From contig NZ_JALDNB010000001.1 of assembly GCF_022699665.1 (NCBI RefSeq), forward strand, positions 372,001-436,000: a DNA stretch of 64,000 nucleotides, written 5' to 3'. A program made the position numbers and the translations under genes. Below the pieces are notes generated by a model. The model saw nothing but the letters and a program-made list of their open reading frames with translations. It ran no database searches and had not been told where the DNA came from. The stretch comes from Chryseobacterium aahli. Lineage in GTDB: Bacteria; Bacteroidota; Bacteroidia; Flavobacteriales; Weeksellaceae. Shown here piece by piece: positions 7,823-16,775 of this stretch (positions are counted from its first letter, which is position 1; each line of letters starts with the position of its first letter).

Positions 7823-9892
7823 ATGGAAGCACTGATTTTATATTTCGGAAAAGTAATCATCTGCTCGGGTGTAATGTTTTTGTATTATCAGTTGTCTCTT
7901 AAAGACAAGACATTTCATCATTACAATAGATTTTACTTATTGTTTGCAATGGTTGTCTCCATTTTTCTTCCTTTAATAAGAGTAGAAGATTTTACGATTG
8001 AAGTGAGTAATGACATTTATTTGCTCATTAATAAGATACAGAATTTAAATACAAACAAAACAGCAAATCATGATTACATTTATTTTAGAATTGTTTTTTC
8101 AGCTTTGGGATTGGTGTCTTTCTATTTTTTAGGAAAACTTATTTACGGAGTTTTAAAAATAAACCAATTTAAAAAGCAGTTTCAAAAAGAAACTTTCGAA
8201 GGGGTCAATTTCTATCAGACCAACCTTTCAGAAGCCCCATTTTCATATTTCAGAAATCTCTTTTGGAAGAATACAATTGTCATCAATTCAGATATCGGAA
8301 AGCAGATTTTAAAGCATGAAATGGTTCACATTGAGCAGAAACACTCGTATGACAAGATTTTCATCGAAATCATCACTGCAATCTTCTGGTTCAATCCGTT
8401 CTTTCATGTTATCAAAAAAGAAATAAGCTTAATTCACGAATATCTGGCTGATAAAAAAGCCGTCAAACAATCGGACACGAAAGCATTTGCGCAGATGCTA
8501 TTAGCAAGCCACTTTTCCGGAAAAGAGTTGCCAGCGACCAGTCCGTTTCTAAGTTCAAACCTTAAAAAAAGACTTAAAATGTTACAAAAACCACAAACCA
8601 AATTCGGTTATGCGCGTAGAATTTTTGCATTACCGGTATTATTTACAGTTGCTTTCGCTTATATGGTGAACGCAAAAAACAAAGAAATTGCAGAAACCAA
8701 TATTGAAATAGAGAAAGCAGTTTCTGAGATTAAAAAAGATACCATTTCTCCTAAAAATAATATCGATCAGATTGTAGAAAGGCAAGAAGCTAAAATTTCT
8801 AAAGCTAATGAAGAATTAAAGATACAGTCTGAAAAGCTGAAAACTTTAAGCGAAAAATCAAAAGAAAAAGCTGCGGAACTTAAGAAAATCGCCCAAGAAA
8901 AAGGGGATAAAAGCTATGAATTTGAATTGAAAGCTAAAGAATTGAAACAGCTTTCTGGTGAAATGGATAAAATCATTGACAAAGACAAGCAGTATCAAAT
9001 CGATTTTGATGAACTATTAAGCAGAAGAAGTAAAATGCTCTCCGAAAAAGAAGGGAATGTTATTTTTAAAGATATGAGCTTAAAAAGAGTTTTCCCGGAT
9101 GGAGACAACTATAAGATAAGTGTCGATGGAGAATATCTCGATTTAGAAAAAATGTTTAATTCTAAGGAATTCAGAGATAATTCTGGTCTGAGCGAAGAAA
9201 AAATAAAAGAGTTAAAAAAGAAACTTGGTACCGCTGATTTTAAAAAATATTTTGGTAAAGCCAATAAATTTTATCTTAATGGTAAACAGGTTTACTCGGG
9301 CGATTTTCCTGCACCGCCAATACCTCCAACTCCGTCTAATACAATGAAATTTAACGGTAAAGATATTGGTTACGGATACAGTGGTATTGCAACATATGCT
9401 GAAGTAATTCCTTCAAACTTATCAAAAAAAGAAAAGAGAAAATATGAAAAGTTGGTCAAAGAAAAAGCTGAAGTAGAAAAAAAGCTTAAAGAAATCAGAA
9501 AAGAGCAGAGAGAATTACAAGGTATGCCTTGGACTATCGCAGTTAATGCTCATTCGGCAAAACCAGGAACGAAATATACCGTTACTTCCAACTATATACA
9601 GTCTGATAAAGCAAGAGACAAAGCATTGGCTATTGCAAAATCTTATAAAACAACAGACAAATTGAATATTATTAAATCTGGTTTTAATGAAAATTCTAAA
9701 GTCTACATTAATGGTATATCAGCTAATGAAGAAAATATAAAATATATCATTGACGGAAAAGAAGCTACCCAGGAAGAATTTAGTGCTCTTAAACCAAACA
9801 GCATACGCGATATGAATGTTAAAAGAAATAATGTTAATGGAAAAATGGAAGGCGAAATATCAGTCAATACCAAAAAAGAAAAGCAGGATTAA
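7823..9892 (+). CDS. M56 family (BlaR1-like) metallopeptidase, copy 1
   Basis: A 689-aa membrane protein. Transmembrane segments lie near residues 1-20, 35-52, 88-112 and 180-196, with another near 270-290 (FALPVLFTVAFAYMV). The zinc site HEMVH is at 165-169 and the third ligand is probably Glu206 in HEYLAD. After the last segment come a Lys/Glu-rich coiled coil (about 290-400) and a C-terminal region ending in a short plug-like repeat (YIIDGKEATQEEF). There is no penicillin-binding sensor domain as in classical BlaR1, so the signal is unknown. An upstream start at 7775 lies inside blaI and was rejected. Confidence 0.9.
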   Translation: MEALILYFGKVIICSGVMFLYYQLSLKDKTFHHYNRFYLLFAMVVSIFLPLIRVEDFTIEVSNDIYLLINKIQNLNTNKTANHDYIYFRIVFSALGLVSFYFLGKLIYGVLKINQFKKQFQKETFEGVNFYQTNLSEAPFSYFRNLFWKNTIVINSDIGKQILKHEMVHIEQKHSYDKIFIEIITAIFWFNPFFHVIKKEISLIHEYLADKKAVKQSDTKAFAQMLLASHFSGKELPATSPFLSSNLKKRLKMLQKPQTKFGYARRIFALPVLFTVAFAYMVNAKNKEIAETNIEIEKAVSEIKKDTISPKNNIDQIVERQEAKISKANEELKIQSEKLKTLSEKSKEKAAELKKIAQEKGDKSYEFELKAKELKQLSGEMDKIIDKDKQYQIDFDELLSRRSKMLSEKEGNVIFKDMSLKRVFPDGDNYKISVDGEYLDLEKMFNSKEFRDNSGLSEEKIKELKKKLGTADFKKYFGKANKFYLNGKQVYSGDFPAPPIPPTPSNTMKFNGKDIGYGYSGIATYAEVIPSNLSKKEKRKYEKLVKEKAEVEKKLKEIRKEQRELQGMPWTIAVNAHSAKPGTKYTVTSNYIQSDKARDKALAIAKSYKTTDKLNIIKSGFNENSKVYINGISANEENIKYIIDGKEATQEEFSALKPNSIRDMNVKRNNVNGKMEGEISVNTKKEKQD

Positions 9893-9945
9893 CATTTATA
9901 AAATAAAGTTGTTATTATAACTCTACACCAAAAACTTCGATCACT

Positions 9946-11832
9946 ATGGAAACTCTCATTTTCTATCTCGGAAAAGTTATCATTTGTTCTGGCGTGATGT
10001 TTCTGTATTATCAGATTGCTCTGAAAGACAAAACATTCCATCATTACAACCGATTTTATCTTTTATTTTTGGTTGTGGTTTCCCTGATTTTGCCATTGCT
10101 GAAAATCGAATATTTCACAATCGAATTCAGTGATCAAGTTTTTGTATTACTCAATAAATTTCAAAGCTTTACAGATTCTAAAAACACAAATGATGGAATC
10201 AATTACTGGGAATATATCAACTTTGGAATTATAGGAATTGCAATCATATTATTGTTAAAACTCCTATTTGGAATTTTTAAAATTATCAGATTTAAAACTC
10301 AATTTCAGAAAGAAAATTTTGAAGGAATCAATTTTTACCAGACCAATCTTTCAGAAGCACCTTTTTCTTATTTTAAAAATCTATTCTGGAAGAATACGAT
10401 TATCCTCAATTCAGATATCGGAAAGCAGATTTTAAAGCATGAAATGGTACACATCGAACAGAAACATTCGTATGATAAAATTTTTATTGAAATCATTACC
10501 GCTGTTTTCTGGTTCAACCCATTTTTTTATTTAATTAAAAAAGAAATTAATTTAATTCACGAATATCTGGCGGACAATAAAGCCGTCAGACAGTCGGATA
10601 CCAAAGCATTTGCGCAGATGCTTTTAGCAAGTCACTTTTCCGGAAATCAGTTGCCTGCGACCAGTCAGTTTCTCAGTTCAAACCTTAAAAAAAGACTCAA
10701 AATGATTCAAAAACCAAAGACAAAATTCGGATATGTGCGCAGAATTTCAGCGTTGCCGGTTTTATTTACTGTCGCTTTCGCTTATATGGTGAACGCAAAA
10801 AATAAGGAAATAGAAAAGGTTAATCATGATGTTGAAAAAATAGCTCAGTCATTAGAATTTAAAAATAATCCTACAGAAGTTCAACCGAATACTGAAAATG
10901 TTTCAGTTGAAATAATTAAAGATACCATTAAACCACCGGTTTCTGAAGTTTCAACAGTGAACACTATTTCGAACCTGAAAATCACTAGCAGTGTAGAAAA
11001 TTCTTGGGAAAACCGATTGAAAGATGCAGACGAAAGCGATATATTTCTTGTGGAAGGTAAGAAAGTGAGCAAAGATGATTTTATCAATTTTTTTGACAAC
11101 AATATAGAAACGCCCAATTATATTTTCAGCCACTCAGCACCTAAAAATGATGATATTAAAGTGATGATTTACAGTGCTGCCAAAAATAGCGATCAACTTT
11201 CCAGTGCTGTACGAAACAAACTGATGAGGGAGAATAAGGTGGGTAACGATATGTTTTTGTATATGACTAAAATGATATCTACTGATCAAGAAAGAGAAAA
11301 TCTTAGACAATCAGTTTTAGAAACAGCAAAAGCAAGAAAAGTCGTTGAAGAAGCACTTGATAAAAAGGGAAATGAAGTAACCAAAAATTTAGATTTCAAA
11401 AAAGGACGAGATTATGATAAAAATCCTCTAACTCAAACTGAAATTAAAGAACTAAGAACTGATGCTGAAAGACTTAAAATTAAATCAGAAAAGGAGTTTG
11501 AAGCCAGAAAAGAAAATATGATTATTTTCAAATATGATGCAATTGTTTCTTACGTTAAAAATGAAGATCAATCAATAACAAAGGATGATAGAAAAGATCC
11601 TGTAAAAGCAAGCGTGATGATGATGCCTCTCAGAGATGGAAGATTTTTTGTTGACGGAAAAGAATTCACAAAAGAAGAGCTGAAAAAATACATGAAAAGT
11701 TTTGAAGAGGACGTTTTTAGAAAAGATATTGCTTCTGCAAAAGCTCCGTTTAAATCTGTGAAAATGTACAGAACTCCCTACGGAGATAGAGGTTTCTCAA
11801 AACTTGATAAAGTAGAATTTTCTACAAAATAA
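9946..11832 (+). CDS. M56 family (BlaR1-like) metallopeptidase, copy 2
   Basis: A 628-aa paralogue of the preceding gene. The first about 290 residues align closely, including HEMVH at 165-169, HEYLAD, and the block KHSYDKIFIEIITA. The C-terminal half is different in sequence: it lacks the long coiled coil and has its own charged region. This looks like a tandem duplication followed by divergence of the exported sensor part. It is in the same operon, 53 nt after copy 1 and 8 nt before the first GLPGLI gene. Confidence 0.9.
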   Translation: METLIFYLGKVIICSGVMFLYYQIALKDKTFHHYNRFYLLFLVVVSLILPLLKIEYFTIEFSDQVFVLLNKFQSFTDSKNTNDGINYWEYINFGIIGIAIILLLKLLFGIFKIIRFKTQFQKENFEGINFYQTNLSEAPFSYFKNLFWKNTIILNSDIGKQILKHEMVHIEQKHSYDKIFIEIITAVFWFNPFFYLIKKEINLIHEYLADNKAVRQSDTKAFAQMLLASHFSGNQLPATSQFLSSNLKKRLKMIQKPKTKFGYVRRISALPVLFTVAFAYMVNAKNKEIEKVNHDVEKIAQSLEFKNNPTEVQPNTENVSVEIIKDTIKPPVSEVSTVNTISNLKITSSVENSWENRLKDADESDIFLVEGKKVSKDDFINFFDNNIETPNYIFSHSAPKNDDIKVMIYSAAKNSDQLSSAVRNKLMRENKVGNDMFLYMTKMISTDQERENLRQSVLETAKARKVVEEALDKKGNEVTKNLDFKKGRDYDKNPLTQTEIKELRTDAERLKIKSEKEFEARKENMIIFKYDAIVSYVKNEDQSITKDDRKDPVKASVMMMPLRDGRFFVDGKEFTKEELKKYMKSFEEDVFRKDIASAKAPFKSVKMYRTPYGDRGFSKLDKVEFSTK

Positions 11833-11840
11833 ATTTTAAA

Positions 11841-12665
11841 ATGAAATTAATAACCACTTTCAGCTTATTGCTCATCGTCATATTTTCCAGCGCACAAAAC
11901 AAACGTTTTACTTACGACTATCAATTTATCCCGGATTCTACCAACGTTTCTGATGTGAAAAATGAATTGATGAATCTGGATGTTTCAGAATCTGGATCAA
12001 AATTTTACAGTTACACGGTTTATCATTCAGATTCTATCGCAAAGATTGATTTGGAAAAACAACTGGCGGCAACAGGAGCAATCAACATTAAATCTGATAT
12101 GCGAAAAGGGTTAGTGAGATATTCAGTTACCAAAAAATATCCTAAGTATGAGGTTTTCTTACACAATAGAATTTTGATGGATCAGTATAAAGTGTCGGAA
12201 GAAAGACCGATTGTGTGGAAAATCACTTCTGAAAAATTGAAAATAGGTGAGTGGACAACCCAAAAAGCAGAAGCCAATTTTGGAGGAAGACATTGGTATG
12301 CATGGTTTACGACAGATATTCCGATTCAGGACGGACCATACAAATTTCATGGACTTCCCGGATTAATCGTAAAACTGGAAGACAAAACCCAATCTCACCG
12401 TTTTACTTTGCAGGCTGTCAAAAATATCAGTTCGCTCCCGGAAGATGTTTTCGGAGCTAAAGAAATTTTAGTTAATTCTAAACAATATAATAAATTGGTA
12501 AAAGAATATGAGACTGATCCAACGAAAGGTCTTCAGCAAATGCAGATGGGTGGCATGACGATGATTATGAAAGACGGACAAAACAAGCACATGAAAGATC
12601 AAGAAGAACGTTTGAAGGCAAGGATGAAAAAAGATAATAATCGAATTGAACTCATTAAAAATTAA
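11841..12665 (+). CDS. GLPGLI family protein, copy 1
   Basis: A 274-aa exported protein with signal peptide (residues 1-18, ending IFSSAQ). It has the family's name motif GLPGLI at residues 171-176 inside GPYKFHGLPGLIVKLED, and the upstream NFGGRHWYAWFTTDIP block. GLPGLI proteins are frequent in Bacteroidota and have no known function. Its placement behind a BlaI/M56 sensing cassette suggests that it is an output or ligand of that system, which is inference. Confidence 0.9.
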   Translation: MKLITTFSLLLIVIFSSAQNKRFTYDYQFIPDSTNVSDVKNELMNLDVSESGSKFYSYTVYHSDSIAKIDLEKQLAATGAINIKSDMRKGLVRYSVTKKYPKYEVFLHNRILMDQYKVSEERPIVWKITSEKLKIGEWTTQKAEANFGGRHWYAWFTTDIPIQDGPYKFHGLPGLIVKLEDKTQSHRFTLQAVKNISSLPEDVFGAKEILVNSKQYNKLVKEYETDPTKGLQQMQMGGMTMIMKDGQNKHMKDQEERLKARMKKDNNRIELIKN

Positions 12666-12669
12666 TAAA

Positions 12670-13566
12670 ATGAAAAAAATATACACCCTATTATTTCTAA
12701 TCATTGGATGCAGCATTTTTGCACAAAACCGTTTCTTCTATGATTATAAATTTATTCCGGATTCTACGGATAAGGCAAATGTGATTACAGAAATGATGCT
12801 TTTAGATATCGATAAAAAAGGATCAAACTATTACAGTCAGCAAAAGTTTTTGGCCGATTCTACTTCAAGAGCCGATTTAGAAAGACAATTAAAATTAAGT
12901 CCGAATAATATCAGCATCAACAGAACTGATAAGCCGGGACAGGTTTCTTACAAAGTAACCAAACAATATCCTGATTTTAAAACTTATCTTTTCACCAGAG
13001 TTTCCTCAGACAGCTATAAAATTGAAGAAGACAAAAAACCGGAATGGAAAATTCTTCCGGACAAACAAAAAATAGGAGCTTACAATGCTCAAAAAGCAAC
13101 AACCAATTTTGGCGGAAGGGAATGGACGGCGTGGTTTTCCACAGATTTACCTTTTCAGGACGGACCTTATAAGTTTTATGGACTTCCGGGTTTGATTGTG
13201 AAAATTGAAGATAAAACTGGTTCACATTCTATGACTTTGGTTGGGAATAAAACCATTGAAATACCTGCAGATAAAGAACTTGATTTACCTCAGGGAATTC
13301 AGTTGTACGGAATGGGCGGAAAAGATATTGAAGCAAGTAAAAGTCAGTTTAAAAAAGTCTGGAAAGCCTACGTCAACGACCCAACGAAAAATATGCGTGA
13401 AATGATGATGAAAAATACAGAAACAAACCGGGTTGTTTTTAAAACAAAAACCGCAGATGGTAAGGAAATTTCAGACCCGAATCAGGTTTTCAGAGAAATG
13501 GAGAAGAAGGCAAAAGAAGGTTTCAAAAAGAATAACAATTCTATCGAACCGGATTTGTATAAATAA
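12670..13566 (+). CDS. GLPGLI family protein, copy 2
   Basis: A 298-aa paralogue of the previous gene with signal peptide to about residue 18 (IFAQ) and GLPGLI again at residues 171-176. An ATG at 12646 would add eight residues inside the upstream gene; 12670 is preferred because the signal peptide begins MKKIYTLLFL there. It differs mainly in a Lys/Met-rich C-terminus. It is the last gene of the operon, followed by a perfect palindromic terminator. Confidence 0.9.
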   Translation: MKKIYTLLFLIIGCSIFAQNRFFYDYKFIPDSTDKANVITEMMLLDIDKKGSNYYSQQKFLADSTSRADLERQLKLSPNNISINRTDKPGQVSYKVTKQYPDFKTYLFTRVSSDSYKIEEDKKPEWKILPDKQKIGAYNAQKATTNFGGREWTAWFSTDLPFQDGPYKFYGLPGLIVKIEDKTGSHSMTLVGNKTIEIPADKELDLPQGIQLYGMGGKDIEASKSQFKKVWKAYVNDPTKNMREMMMKNTETNRVVFKTKTADGKEISDPNQVFREMEKKAKEGFKKNNNSIEPDLYK

Positions 13567-13628
13567 AATAATCATCAAAATTACACCCTTTAGGGACGGG
13601 GGAAATTAATTTTGATCATCTTTAAAGA

Positions 13629-13660
13629 AAAAATGCGGTGAAAATTTTCACCGCATTTTT
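13629..13660. terminator. Bidirectional terminator
   Basis: A perfect palindrome with ATGCGGTGAAAA / TTTTCACCGCAT and A/T tracts on both sides. It serves the GLPGLI operon on the plus strand and the M61 gene on the minus strand. Confidence 0.85.
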
Positions 13661-13664
13661 AATT

Positions 13665-15521
13665 TTATTTTTTACCTGTCAGCCACTGGTTTTGAAGTTT
13701 CAGTTCTGCTGGGGTAGGATTTGCTTTAAATTGAAGCGTTTCTACAGTCATTTTATCTAAAATTGCTTTTCCTTTTAAGTCAATCTTGTCGTTTTTATCA
13801 CCGTTTTTACGAAGAATAGTCACCGTTACATTTTGTCCGTCTTTGATGGTTTTAGAATAATTAATAAACTCCTGTACGTTTTGAATGTTGATTGTTTTCC
13901 CGTCCAAAGCAACGACTTCATCAGTAATTTTAAATCCGATACTTTTTGCGAATGGCGACAGCGCTGAGTTTTCGTCAAACACAAAAGTATTATTTTTGTC
14001 ATTATATCCTGTTTGGTTCGGATCTTTTATCATCCAGAAAAGTGGTGGAGTTTCCTGCTTGTTGATTTCTACACCCACTTGCGCCAGATATTCAGCATAA
14101 GGCGTTGGCTGGCTTCCTGCAATATATTTGTTGTAAAAATCTTTTACCTGCGGATATCCTGTGATGGTTACCAATTCGTCAATCAGTTTATCGTCTTTGA
14201 AAGGTTTATTTTCACCGAATCTCTGAGACAATTTTCTGATCATATCACGGTAGCCCATTTCACCGTTAGACAATTTTCTCAGTTCAATATCCAGACACAT
14301 CGTCAAAAGCGTGCCTTTTTCGTACACGTTTCTGTACTGATCTTTGTATTGATCCTGAAGAATGTTTTTACTCATTACCGTAAACGGCATGGTGTCATTG
14401 TAGCTTTTTGAATTTTTGATTTTGTTACTCATTCTCTGAAGAAACTGATCTTTTGTAATCAAACCTTCCTGAATCTGGAACAAATTGGCAAAATATTCAG
14501 TTCCGCCTTCATACATCCAGAGGTGCTGAGACATTTTAGGATCCGCATAATTGAAATAATGAATTTCTTCAGAATGCGTTTTCAAAGGATTAACCGTATG
14601 GAAAAACTCATGAGAAACTACGTCTACAATGGACTCGTCGATGGCTTCTTTAGGCATCATTTCGTGCAGAACAACGCTTGTAGATTCGTGATGTTCCAAT
14701 GCTCCAAAACCTTTGATCTGCGGACCTTCTGTTCCTGCAAGATAAAGCATGATCGCATATTTTTTATTCGTATTCATATCACCCAAAAATTTCTTTTGAG
14801 CAACAACCATTTTTTCTAAATTTTCTTTAAAATCTGCAGCTTTATACTTTCCGGTCGGTGAGTAAACTCCCAAAACCAGATCCATTCCACCGGCATTGAA
14901 CGTTATAAAATCAGGCTTAGAGTACATTAATGGAGAATCTGTCAGTTTAGCATAATTTGCCAAAGTAAAAGTATCAGTAGCTTCAGATTTATCCTGATCT
15001 ACCAAAGCTGTCGTTCCGTAAAAATCATTTGGTTTCTGAATAACCAACTGATAAGGAACGTCCTGCATATTATCGATATATCCTACAAAACCATGCGTGT
15101 TAACCATGAAAATTTTCCCTGCTTCAATGTCTGTTCCGGAAGGTGAAAATACCGCTTTATGTTTTGCAGTGTCGTTTTCATCATCAAAACTGTCATTTAC
15201 TAAATAAGTGACTTTAGTTAATGCCTGAGCATTTTTCAAAGAATAAGTATTGTCATTGACTTTGGTGAAAGCCAATTCTTTTCCTTTGTTATCTAAAAAT
15301 TTGATGCCTTCAATAAATCTTCCGTAATCATCCACAGAATACGTCCCGGGAACGGTTTTAGGAAAGTGAAATTTTACATCTCCGGATTTCATTTTCGGAA
15401 ATTCCATTGTAACGGCAACTTTGTCATCTTTTACGTTGACCAAATCAATATTTGTTTTAATTGATTGTGCATTGATGAAAGCTACTGCGAGAATTCCTAA
15501 GCTAACTGCTATTTTTTTCAT
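13665..15521 (-). CDS. M61 family metallopeptidase with PDZ domain
   Basis: A 618-aa exported peptidase (signal peptide 1-18, FINAQS). It has an N-terminal beta domain, then the zinc motif HEFFH at residues 304-308 and the downstream Glu in MYEGGTEYF (about 338), followed by a helical domain and a C-terminal PDZ domain (about 500-590, GFKITDEVVALDGKTI). M61 enzymes are aminopeptidases related to glycyl aminopeptidase. The periplasm or outer surface is the likely site. It is the first of three consecutive exported metallopeptidase genes on this strand. Confidence 0.9.
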   Translation of the reverse strand: MKKIAVSLGILAVAFINAQSIKTNIDLVNVKDDKVAVTMEFPKMKSGDVKFHFPKTVPGTYSVDDYGRFIEGIKFLDNKGKELAFTKVNDNTYSLKNAQALTKVTYLVNDSFDDENDTAKHKAVFSPSGTDIEAGKIFMVNTHGFVGYIDNMQDVPYQLVIQKPNDFYGTTALVDQDKSEATDTFTLANYAKLTDSPLMYSKPDFITFNAGGMDLVLGVYSPTGKYKAADFKENLEKMVVAQKKFLGDMNTNKKYAIMLYLAGTEGPQIKGFGALEHHESTSVVLHEMMPKEAIDESIVDVVSHEFFHTVNPLKTHSEEIHYFNYADPKMSQHLWMYEGGTEYFANLFQIQEGLITKDQFLQRMSNKIKNSKSYNDTMPFTVMSKNILQDQYKDQYRNVYEKGTLLTMCLDIELRKLSNGEMGYRDMIRKLSQRFGENKPFKDDKLIDELVTITGYPQVKDFYNKYIAGSQPTPYAEYLAQVGVEINKQETPPLFWMIKDPNQTGYNDKNNTFVFDENSALSPFAKSIGFKITDEVVALDGKTINIQNVQEFINYSKTIKDGQNVTVTILRKNGDKNDKIDLKGKAILDKMTVETLQFKANPTPAELKLQNQWLTGKK

Positions 15522-15640
15522 TAGGTTTATTTTATAGATAAGTAGTTGATAGAAAATTGATTTTGTTACAGAGATTGATCTTTTTGTGTAAATTTTAACT
15601 GAAATGTTTCCACCAGAGTTAATTCAATAAGTGATATCGA

Positions 15641-16750
15641 TTATTTATGATCCAAAAAACCTTCGACAATTGCTTTTACATATGCATTTGTATTGTCGTT
15701 TAGTTCTTCTTGTCTTAGTGAACCTTCGTTGTATTTTTCGCTAAAAAAAGAATAGTATTGTGGAAGTTCTACTGTCACAGTGATGGCAGCCTTCTTTAAT
15801 TTCTTATTATTTTGATCCCAAATTTCTGAACTTGCCCATGTTCCGAAACTCACTTTGTTATCGTTATTTTCATAACTCCTTATTTGTCGGGTTCCTTTAT
15901 TTTCTGCCGGAGGATCTTGAGGATAAACAGGATTTAGATAAGAAACACTCTTTATCTTGAAGCTATCTTTAGCTTTCGTATATTTTTCACTGATAAAATT
16001 GCCCAAAATGACACCTCTGTTTTCCTTCACAATAAAAGCCATTTTCAATGCTAGTAAAGCATCGTCAGAATATCCTAGTGATACATTGTCTTTACCTGTT
16101 CTTGGATCGGCGTAGATGCCAATTTCATTTTTTCTGAAATCATTTTTACAATGCAGAGATACAATTCTTGACGGGTCGTATTTCTGAGTCATATATAAAA
16201 GAATTTGATTTTCAATTTCAATGGTTTCTGATGTACAGGTTAAATTTTTTCCTATCTCATAATACTCATTTACGCAAGGCATTTGTCTGTTAGGATCAAC
16301 ACATAATTTGCATTCTGGCTCCATATCTAATCCGTTACAGACCTCACACGTTTTTCTTCCAAAGTTTTCGGTGAAAATATTTAATCTTCCTTTTGCAACA
16401 TTATCAGGAAATAATTCTGGTATGATGATGACTTTGTATTTGAAAGACGAGACTTTCATTTTGTCAAGAGCTTTTTTGGTTGCATTGGCAACATCAACTC
16501 CGTAAAATTCGGATCCGTGCACTCCACCGATGATCATTGCTTTTTCACTTCCGCCTTTGTTGTAATAATAAGCATAGATCGGAAGGTTGTTTTTACTGTA
16601 TCCCAGCAAATATTTTTTACCCCAGACATTTTTTTCATTTAAGAATGTTGTGAATGCTTTAGGGTTTGTTAAAAGATTATTGGCTATTTGAGACCTTATC
16701 GTTATGTGAGTTAAAAGAATAATTAAAATGAAAAATAATCTTGTTTTCAT
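15641..16750 (-). CDS. M14 family zinc carboxypeptidase-like protein with Cys-rich insert
   Basis: A 369-aa exported protein (signal peptide about 1-20). M14 hallmarks are seen: HGSE giving His78 and Glu81, the substrate-binding Asn154-Arg155 in DPNRQMP, His200 in SLHC, and a late VTVELP supplying the catalytic Glu. Between the second and third motif lies a short CEVCNGLDMEPECKLC insert (Cys135, 138, 147, 150), not typical of M14 enzymes and suggestive of a metal or disulfide knuckle. The substrate is unknown; amidases of peptidoglycan peptides and aspartoacylase-like proteins share this fold. Confidence 0.8.
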   Translation of the reverse strand: MKTRLFFILIILLTHITIRSQIANNLLTNPKAFTTFLNEKNVWGKKYLLGYSKNNLPIYAYYYNKGGSEKAMIIGGVHGSEFYGVDVANATKKALDKMKVSSFKYKVIIIPELFPDNVAKGRLNIFTENFGRKTCEVCNGLDMEPECKLCVDPNRQMPCVNEYYEIGKNLTCTSETIEIENQILLYMTQKYDPSRIVSLHCKNDFRKNEIGIYADPRTGKDNVSLGYSDDALLALKMAFIVKENRGVILGNFISEKYTKAKDSFKIKSVSYLNPVYPQDPPAENKGTRQIRSYENNDNKVSFGTWASSEIWDQNNKKLKKAAITVTVELPQYYSFFSEKYNEGSLRQEELNDNTNAYVKAIVEGFLDHK

Positions 16751-16775
16751 GTTTTGTGTTTTTAATTAAAATTTA

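Noticed and set aside
7456..11832. Beta-lactam resistance regulon (blaI-blaR1-blaZ)
   Set aside because: No beta-lactamase gene and no penicillin-binding sensor domain in either M56 protein; only the signalling architecture is shared.
16308..16505. Opposite-strand ORF across the M14 gene and similar ORFs over 100 codons opposite hisS, the surface protein and the M61 gene
   Set aside because: They are shadows of well-supported genes in other frames, with no recognisable domains or initiation signals.
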